Below are positions 7,532 to 12,695 of a DNA stretch of 12,695 bases, piece after piece. Source of the DNA: JALORV01 sp044225415 (GTDB lineage Bacteria > Pseudomonadota > Gammaproteobacteria > Burkholderiales > Burkholderiaceae_F); the NCBI GenBank assembly GCA_044225415.1, contig JBGAIO010000081.1, positions 1 through 12,695 on the forward strand. The letters are read 5' to 3'. The position numbers and the translations under genes were made by a program. Below the pieces are notes generated by a model. It was not told the origin of the DNA. It ran no database searches and was given only the letters and a program-made list of their open reading frames with translations. The stretch's first letter is position 1. Each line of letters starts with the position of its first letter.

Positions 7532-7978
7532 TCAGTGCCTCCCGGTACTGCCAAACCCGCCCGTACCACGCGACGACGCAGGAAAATCGTCGACCACATT
7601 GAACTGCGCCTGCACCACCGGCACGACCACCAGCTGCGCCAGCCGTTCGAGCGGATTCAGAGTGAAGGGCGTCGTGCCGCGGTTCCAGGTCGACACCATC
7701 AGTTCGCCCTGGTAGTCGGAGTCGATCAGGCCCACCAGGTTGCCGAGCACGATGCCGTGCTTATGGCCGAGGCCGGAGCGTGGCAGGATCAGCGCCGCAT
7801 AGCCGGGGTCGCCGATGTGGATGGCGATGCCGGTGGGCACGAGGTGAGTGCTGCCGGGCTCGATCACGAGCGGCGCGGCCACGCAGGCGCGCAGGTCGAG
7901 GCCGGCCGCGCCTGCGCTGGCATAGCCCGGCAGCTGTTCGCGCAGGCGCTCGTCGAGGATGCGGACGTCGATCTTCAA
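7532..7978 (-). CDS. dut: Deoxyuridine 5'-triphosphate nucleotidohydrolase (dUTPase)
   Basis: Hydrolyses dUTP to dUMP and pyrophosphate in the cytoplasm, keeping uracil out of DNA and supplying the dTMP precursor. The 148-residue protein is a trimeric-type dUTPase with all signature blocks: AGLDLRA (25-31), PRSGLGHKHG (66-75), GNLVGLIDSDYQG (79-91, with the catalytic Asp at 86), ERLAQ (111-115) and the C-terminal P-loop-like RGTGGFGSTGR (137-147). It closely resembles the Escherichia coli enzyme. No ATG or GTG lies in frame near the expected start. TTG at 7978 gives MKIDVRILD, which fits the family, with a weak GGAA eight bases before it. It is the last gene of the ileS-lspA-coaBC operon, 59 bases after the small membrane protein gene. 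Confidence 0.95.
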   Translation of the reverse strand: MKIDVRILDERLREQLPGYASAGAAGLDLRACVAAPLVIEPGSTHLVPTGIAIHIGDPGYAALILPRSGLGHKHGIVLGNLVGLIDSDYQGELMVSTWNRGTTPFTLNPLERLAQLVVVPVVQAQFNVVDDFPASSRGTGGFGSTGRH

Positions 7979-8004
7979 GGCGTGGTTTCCGAAGGGATGG
8001 AAGC

Positions 8005-8028
8005 CGCGGCGTGGCACGCGACGCCGCG
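8005..8028. repeat. Hairpin in the leader of dut
   Basis: A perfect 8-bp inverted repeat, CGCGGCGT (8005-8012) and ACGCCGCG (8021-8028), around an eight-base loop. It lies between the membrane protein stop and the dut start. There is no U-run, so it is more likely to affect mRNA processing or stability than to terminate transcription. Confidence 0.5.
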
Positions 8029-8037
8029 CCGGGTGCG

Positions 8038-8556
8038 TTACCGCGGCGGCAGCTTGCCGAAGGTCTGCGCGACGCGCTGCTTGTATTCCGCGTGCTTGCG
8101 CAGCCGGTCGGCCGTGCTGCCCGAGGTCAGCGATCGCAGGCGGCGGAAGCCCCACACGACGAGCCCGATGCCGATGATCAGCGCGACGATGCCGCCGTTG
8201 CCCACCAGCGCATGCACGATCATCAGGCCGCCGCCGACCAGCGCGACCGCAGGACCCGCGGAGGCGCGATTCTCGCGCGGTGCATTGCGCGCGACGTCCT
8301 TCAGTCGATCAACGAGATCCTCCGCCTGCGGGCGGTTCAGCACCGGGCCATCGGATTCAGCGGCAGGGCTGCGTACGGACGATGATGTCCGCGCCGACGA
8401 TGCCGTGCCGGCGGATGACGGGCGCACGTTGATCGGTGTATTCGGCAACTCGACGATCTGCGCCCCGCCGCCGGCGCGCAGCCGTGCCGCCGACTCGCGC
8501 TCGAGTTGCTCGATGTAGGCGACGAAGTCGCCGTTGCGGGGTTCCTGGCTGTTCAT
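8038..8556 (-). CDS. Small two-helix membrane protein of unknown function
   Basis: A 172-residue protein with no family that I recognise. A possible amphipathic helix (FVAYIEQLERESAARLR, 11-27) is followed by a low-complexity Ser/Ala-rich linker (about 46-70), a charged segment (74-97), two hydrophobic helices (about 101-118 and 121-137) joined by a GNGG turn, and a basic tail (138-172). The likely topology is a helical hairpin with both termini in the cytoplasm, given the positive residues RRLR after helix 2. The ATG at 8556 lies ten bases after the coaBC stop; an earlier in-frame start at 8586 would overlap coaBC and has no supporting site. The position inside the coaBC-dut operon argues for cotranscription but says little about function. 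Confidence 0.7.
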   Translation of the reverse strand: MNSQEPRNGDFVAYIEQLERESAARLRAGGGAQIVELPNTPINVRPSSAGTASSARTSSSVRSPAAESDGPVLNRPQAEDLVDRLKDVARNAPRENRASAGPAVALVGGGLMIVHALVGNGGIVALIIGIGLVVWGFRRLRSLTSGSTADRLRKHAEYKQRVAQTFGKLPPR

Positions 8557-8566
8557 CGTGATGTGC

Positions 8567-9785
8567 TCAGCGCAGTCGTTGCGCAATCTCCGCGATCAAT
8601 CGCCGCGCCTGCGTGCGCTTGTCGGCGCGCGGCAGCGCGGTCTCGCCCTGCGCATCGACCAGGTGCAATTCGCTGGCGTCCGCACCGAGCGCGTCCTGCG
8701 CGCGATTGGCGACCACCAGCGGCAGCTTCTTCGCCGCGAGCTTGCTGCGCGCGTTGGCCAGCACGTCGTCGCTTTCCGCGGCGAAGCCCACGCAGAACGG
8801 CGCGCGCGGCAGCGCGGCCACGCTGGCGAGGATGTCGGGGTTGGGCGCGAACTGCAGCGCGGGCGCGGTGCCTTCTGCGCGCTTGAGCTTGCGCGGGCTG
8901 GCATTGGCGACGCGCCAGTCGGCGACCGCCGCCACGCCGATGAACACGTCGGCGGGCAGCGCCGCGTGCACGGCGTCGTGCATCTGCTGTGCGCTCACCA
9001 CGTCGACCCGGCGCACGCGGCGCGGCGTGGCGAGCATCGTCGGGCCCGAGACCAGCACGACGTCGGCGCCGGCCTCGGCGGCGGCACGCGCGATGGCGAA
9101 GCCGGTCTTGCCCGAAGACAGGTTGGTGATGCCTCGCACCGGGTCGATGGCCTCGAAGGTCGGCCCGGCCGTGACGACAACGCGCTTGCCCTTCAACAGT
9201 TTCGGCTGGAAGTGCGCGACGATGTCCGCGAGCAGGTCGGCGGGTTCGAGCATGCGGCCGAGGCCGGTCTCGCCGCAGGCCTGCACGCCGGCCGCGGGTC
9301 CGAGCACGACGGCGNNNNNNNNNNNNNNNNNNNNNNNNNNNNNNNNNCATCTCGACGTTCATCGCCGGCGCGACCAGCAGCGCGGTGCGCGCGCGATCGC
9401 GCGCCAGTACCAGTGTCGACAGCAGATCGTCGGCGAGCCCGTGGGCGGCCTGCGCGATGAAATGAGCGCTGGCCGGCGCGACCACGACCGCATCGGCACC
9501 GCGCGTCAGTTCGATGTGCGGCATCGCGTTGGCGACCTGTGCCTCGCCGCTCGCGTGCCACAGGTCGGTGTACACGGGCCGGCCGCTCAGGGCCTGGAAG
9601 GTGGTCGCGCTGACGAACTGCTGGGCGGCGCGCGTCATCACCACCTGCACCGTCGCGCCTTCGTCCTGCAGACGCCGCACCAGCTCGCAGGTCTTGTACG
9701 CGGCCACGCCGCCGGTCACGCCGACGACGATGCGGCGGTCGGCGAGATCGGCGGGAGCGGCAGCGGACTGCAACCCGGTTTCCAT
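8567..9785 (-). CDS. coaBC: CoaBC, phosphopantothenoylcysteine synthetase/decarboxylase (interrupted by an assembly gap)
   Basis: A bifunctional coenzyme A biosynthesis enzyme. The CoaB half joins phosphopantothenate to cysteine using CTP, and the FMN-dependent CoaC half decarboxylates the product. CoaC is encoded at 9785-9348 (146 codons; GVTGGVAAYK, HIELTRGAD with the active-site His, APAMNVEM). CoaB lies at 9313-8567 (248 codons; QACGE with the catalytic Cys, DPVRGITNLSSGKTG, VAAVADWR, KLKR). Between them are 33 Ns, and the two halves are one base out of frame. By comparison with the Escherichia coli protein, about 17 codons are missing, so the true gap is about 50 bases and the full protein about 411 residues (406 in Escherichia coli). 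The gene is thus probably intact. The ATG at 9785 lies four bases after the lspA stop, with a GTG just before it as alternative start. Confidence 0.93.
9315..9347. other. Run of 33 undetermined bases (assembly gap)
   Basis: The Ns fall in the conserved stretch between APAMN-M and the GP-QACGE block of CoaBC. Their number does not keep the frame: a length of 2 modulo 3 is needed, and 50 fits the alignment. The run length is therefore a placeholder. Confidence 0.9.
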
Positions 9786-9789
9786 CACG

Positions 9790-10302
9790 CTATTTTGCCC
9801 GACGCATGCGCGCGAGTTCGTCGAAGATCAGCAGCGCCGCGCCGCCGACGATGGCCGAGTCGGCCAGGTTGAAGGCCGGCCAGTGCCAGCCGCCCCAGTG
9901 GAAGTCGAGGAAATCGACCACGTGGCCGTAGGCCGCGCGATCGATCAGGTTGCCGAGCGCGCCGCCCAGGATCAGGGCCAGCGCGAGGCTGAACCAGCGC
10001 TGATGGCCGTGACGGGCGAGCAGGTACACGATGAACAGCGACGCCGCGACCGCGACCACCATCAGGAAGGTCGACTGCCAGCCCGATGCCGATGCGAGGA
10101 ACGAGAAGGCCGCGCCCTTGTTGTAGGTGAGCACGAGGTTGAAGAAGCTCGTGACCGGGCGCACGTCGCCGTAGTCGAAGACGTGCTCGACCCACTGCTT
10201 GGTGGCCTGGTCGAGCACGATCACCACCGCGGCGATGACCAGCCAGGGCAGCAGGCGCCGTGTCAGCGGCGCCGGCGCCGTGATGGCGGTGGCGTCGGTC
10301 AT
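9790..10302 (-). CDS. lspA: Lipoprotein signal peptidase (signal peptidase II)
   Basis: A 170-residue inner-membrane aspartyl protease that removes the signal peptide of lipidated prolipoproteins. Four hydrophobic segments are visible (about 18-36, 66-72 with the preceding re-entrant part, 79-96, 105-117 and 150-161 as candidates), which agrees with the usual four-helix fold. The catalytic aspartates are Asp121 in GNLIDR and Asp148 in FNLADS; the conserved YNKGAAFSF block is at 60-68. The start is the ATG at 10302, because it gives the normal length and overlaps the ileS stop as ATGA; earlier starts in the frame would run into ileS. The tight overlap implies translational coupling with ileS, the usual arrangement in proteobacteria. 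Confidence 0.96.
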   Translation of the reverse strand: MTDATAITAPAPLTRRLLPWLVIAAVVIVLDQATKQWVEHVFDYGDVRPVTSFFNLVLTYNKGAAFSFLASASGWQSTFLMVVAVAASLFIVYLLARHGHQRWFSLALALILGGALGNLIDRAAYGHVVDFLDFHWGGWHWPAFNLADSAIVGGAALLIFDELARMRRAK

Positions 10303-12695
10303 GCGTGACTGCGCGGCTCGCCGGCGCCGAAGAGGTTCGACACGCAGCGCCCGCACAGCGTCGGATGCCCAGGGTCGGCCCCGACGTCGCTGCGCCAGTG
10401 CCAGCAGCGCTCGCACTTGGGGGCAGCCGACGGCGTGACAACGATCGCTTCGTCGGCGGCATCGGCTACCGGCGTGACGCGTGCCTGCGACGTGATCATC
10501 ACGAAGCGCAGGTCGTCGCCGAGCGAAGCCAGCAGGCCGGCCTTCGGACCGTGCGCACGGATCTCGATCTCGGCCTGCAGCGAGGAGCCGATCGCGCCGG
10601 CTTCGCGCAGTTCCTCGAGCCGCTTCTGCACGTCGGCGCGCACCGCGCGCAACGCCGTCCAGCGCTCCACCAGCGCGGCTTCATCCGGTACTTCGGGCAG
10701 TTGCGCGTAGGTCTCGGTAAAGATCGTCCCGTCGTTGCGACGACGAAACACCTTCCACGCCTCTTCCGCCGTGAACGACAGGACGGGCGCCATCAGCCGC
10801 AGCAGCGCGTCGGTGATCCGATGCAGCGCCGACTGCGCGGAACGGCGCGCATGCGAGTTCGGCGGCGTCGTGTACAGCCGGTCCTTCAGGATGTCGAGGT
10901 AGAACGCGCCGAGGTCTTCGGAGGCAAAGCCCTGCAGGCGCGCGACGATCGGGTGGTACTCGCAGCGCTCGTAGTCCGCCTGCGTCTGCGCGCTGACCGC
11001 GCGCATCAGGGCCAGCGCATAGCGGTCGATCTCGAGCCATTCGCCGACCGGCAGCGCATCGGTGGCCGGGTCGAAGTCGCTGGTGTTGGCGAGCAGGAAG
11101 CGCAGCGTGTTGCGCACCCGGCGGTAGCTTTCGACCACGCGCTTCAGGATCTCGTCGGACAGGGTCAGCTCGCCGGAGTAGTCCGAGCTCGCCACCCACA
11201 GCCGGATGATTTCCGCGCCCAGCGTATCGGCCACCTTCTGCGGCGCGATGACGTTGCCGAGCGACTTGCTCATCTTGCGACCCTGGCCGTCGACCACGAA
11301 GCCGTGTGTCAGCAGCGACCGGTAGGGCGGCACGCCGTTGATCATGCAGGACGTGAGCAGCGACGAGTGGAACCAGCCGCGGTGCTGGTCCGATCCCTCC
11401 AGGTACATGTCGGCCGGAAAGGCGAGCTTGTCGGCGTGCGAGCCGCGCAGCACGGTGTCGTGCGTGGTCCCGGAATCGAACCACACGTCGAGCGTGTCCT
11501 TGTTCTTCACGTAGTGCGCGGCATCGTCGCCGAGCAGGTCGCGCGGATCCAGGTCCTGCCACGCCTCGATGCCGGCGACTTCGACGCGCTTCGCGACTTC
11601 TTCCAGCAGTTCCAGCGTGCGCGGATGCAGTTCGCCGGTGGCCTTGTGCACGAAGAAGGCCATCGGCGTGCCCCACTGGCGCTGGCGCGACAGCGTCCAG
11701 TCGGGGCGGTTGGCGATCATGCCGGTCAGGCGCGCCTTGCCCCACGACGGATAGAAGCGCGTGGCCTCGATGCCTTCCAGCGCCAGTTCCCGCAATGTGC
11801 AGCCGCCTTCCTTGGGCACGGTGTCCATGCCGGCGAACCACTGCGACGTGGCGCGGTAGATCACCGGCGTGCGGTGCCGCCAGCAATGCATGTAGCTGTG
11901 CGTGAACTTCTCCACCTTCAGCAGCGCGCCGTGTTCGCGGATCACGTCGACGATCTTCGGGTTCGCGTCCCAGATCTTCAGGCCGCCGAACAGCGGCAGC
12001 GACGCTGCGTACACGCCGTCGCCCTGCACGGGATTGAGGATCTCGTCGTCGGTCATGCCGTGCGCTTTGCACGACACGAAGTCTTCGACGCCGTAGGCGG
12101 GCGACGAGTGCACGATGCCGGTGCCGGTGTCGAGCGTCACGTAGTCGCCGAGATATACCGGCGCGTCGCGGTCGTAGAACGGGTGGCGGAAACGGATCAG
12201 GCCGAGCTTCGCGCCAACGGTGGTGGCGAGGACGGTGCCGGTCAGACCCCATGACGCGAGGCACGCGTCACGGCGTTCGCTCGCCAGCACCAGCAGGCGG
12301 TCGCCGGCGTCGACCAGGTCGTAGCTGAACTCCGGATGCAGGTTCAGCGCCTGGTTCGCGGGAATCGTCCAGGGCGTCGTCGTCCAGATGACGGCCGCCG
12401 CCGGCTTGTCCGGCAGGTTTGGCAGGCCGAAGGCCGCGGCCAGGCGCGCACGCTCGTCGTCGCGCAACGCGAAGGCGACGTCGACGGCGAGATCGACCTT
12501 GTCCTGGTATTCGACTTCCGCTTCGGCCAGCGCCGAGCCGCAGTCGAAGCACCAGTTCACAGGCTTCAGGCCACGGAACACGAAGCCGCGCGCCATGATC
12601 TTCGCCAGTGCGCGGATCTCGTTGGCCTCGGTCCTGAAATTCATCGTCAGGTACGGCTGCGACCAGTCGCCGAGCACGCCGAGCCGCTTGAAGTC
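10299..12695 (-). CDS. ileS: Isoleucyl-tRNA synthetase, C-terminal 798 residues (5' end outside window)
   Basis: Charges tRNA-Ile with isoleucine in the cytoplasm and hydrolyses mischarged valine. The frame is open to the right edge, where it reads DFKRLGVLGDW, a point about 130 residues into the Escherichia coli enzyme, so the N-terminus with the HIGH motif is missing here. Visible parts are the editing domain (TTTPWTIPANQALNLHPEF and GTGIVHSSPAYGVEDF), the class I HRGWFHSSLL block, the KMSKS loop (11262-11276), the anticodon-binding domain and a C-terminal zinc site CERC-(about 17)-CGRC near the end. The zinc site marks the common bacterial type rather than the eukaryotic-like, mupirocin-resistant type. 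The stop overlaps the lspA start by four bases. Confidence 0.97.
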   Translation of the reverse strand, partial: DFKRLGVLGDWSQPYLTMNFRTEANEIRALAKIMARGFVFRGLKPVNWCFDCGSALAEAEVEYQDKVDLAVDVAFALRDDERARLAAAFGLPNLPDKPAAAVIWTTTPWTIPANQALNLHPEFSYDLVDAGDRLLVLASERRDACLASWGLTGTVLATTVGAKLGLIRFRHPFYDRDAPVYLGDYVTLDTGTGIVHSSPAYGVEDFVSCKAHGMTDDEILNPVQGDGVYAASLPLFGGLKIWDANPKIVDVIREHGALLKVEKFTHSYMHCWRHRTPVIYRATSQWFAGMDTVPKEGGCTLRELALEGIEATRFYPSWGKARLTGMIANRPDWTLSRQRQWGTPMAFFVHKATGELHPRTLELLEEVAKRVEVAGIEAWQDLDPRDLLGDDAAHYVKNKDTLDVWFDSGTTHDTVLRGSHADKLAFPADMYLEGSDQHRGWFHSSLLTSCMINGVPPYRSLLTHGFVVDGQGRKMSKSLGNVIAPQKVADTLGAEIIRLWVASSDYSGELTLSDEILKRVVESYRRVRNTLRFLLANTSDFDPATDALPVGEWLEIDRYALALMRAVSAQTQADYERCEYHPIVARLQGFASEDLGAFYLDILKDRLYTTPPNSHARRSAQSALHRITDALLRLMAPVLSFTAEEAWKVFRRRNDGTIFTETYAQLPEVPDEAALVERWTALRAVRADVQKRLEELREAGAIGSSLQAEIEIRAHGPKAGLLASLGDDLRFVMITSQARVTPVADAADEAIVVTPSAAPKCERCWHWRSDVGADPGHPTLCGRCVSNLFGAGEPRSHA

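Noticed and set aside
10305..12254. 649-codon open frame antisense to ileS, and 10681-12264 on the same strand as ileS in another frame
   Set aside because: Both are shadows of ileS with low-complexity Arg/Ala-rich or Arg/Gly-rich translations and no family resemblance.

Overview
The window looks like a high-GC betaproteobacterial chromosome segment, probably Burkholderiales or a close relative. The main evidence is the minus-strand order ileS-lspA-coaBC-(small membrane protein)-dut. Gammaproteobacteria usually follow lspA with fkpB and ispH instead. The pair clpS-clpA, divergent from a cold-shock gene, is also common in this class. The assignment is inferred from gene order and protein resemblance only; no search was run.

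Left part (1-3454): a CspA-type cold-shock gene on the minus strand, a 465-base divergent intergenic region, then clpS and clpA on the plus strand with a 4-base ATGA overlap. ClpS hands N-degron proteins to ClpA, which unfolds them for ClpP. A rho-independent terminator closes this unit.

Middle (3466-7470): a two-gene plus-strand unit encodes a monohaem c-type cytochrome and the flavoprotein of flavocytochrome c sulfide dehydrogenase (FCSD/SoxF-like). The flavin-binding cysteine and the redox disulfide cysteines are intact. The pair would oxidise sulfide in the periplasm. A convergent PlsC-like acyltransferase lies opposite. After a gene-free stretch of about 530 bases comes an unrecognised exported protein. 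The middle part carries several copies of a palindromic REP-like element. One copy is read in frame as part of the FCSD signal peptide, and another supplies the acyltransferase's last codons and its stop. An FNR/Anr-like box (TTGACAGGGATCAA) sits in an AT-rich patch upstream of the exported protein.

Right part (7532-12695): a tightly packed minus-strand operon reading ileS (5' end outside the window), lspA (4-base overlap), coaBC, a 172-residue two-helix membrane protein of unknown function, and dut with a probable TTG start. coaBC is interrupted by 33 Ns. The reading frame differs across them by one base, which fits an assembly gap of about 50 real bases rather than a mutation.

I found no CRISPR array, tRNA, rRNA, transposase, phage gene or recognisable new defence system. 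The window is mostly housekeeping genes. The unusual material is the repeat elements built into gene ends, the two unknown proteins and a few regulatory candidates.
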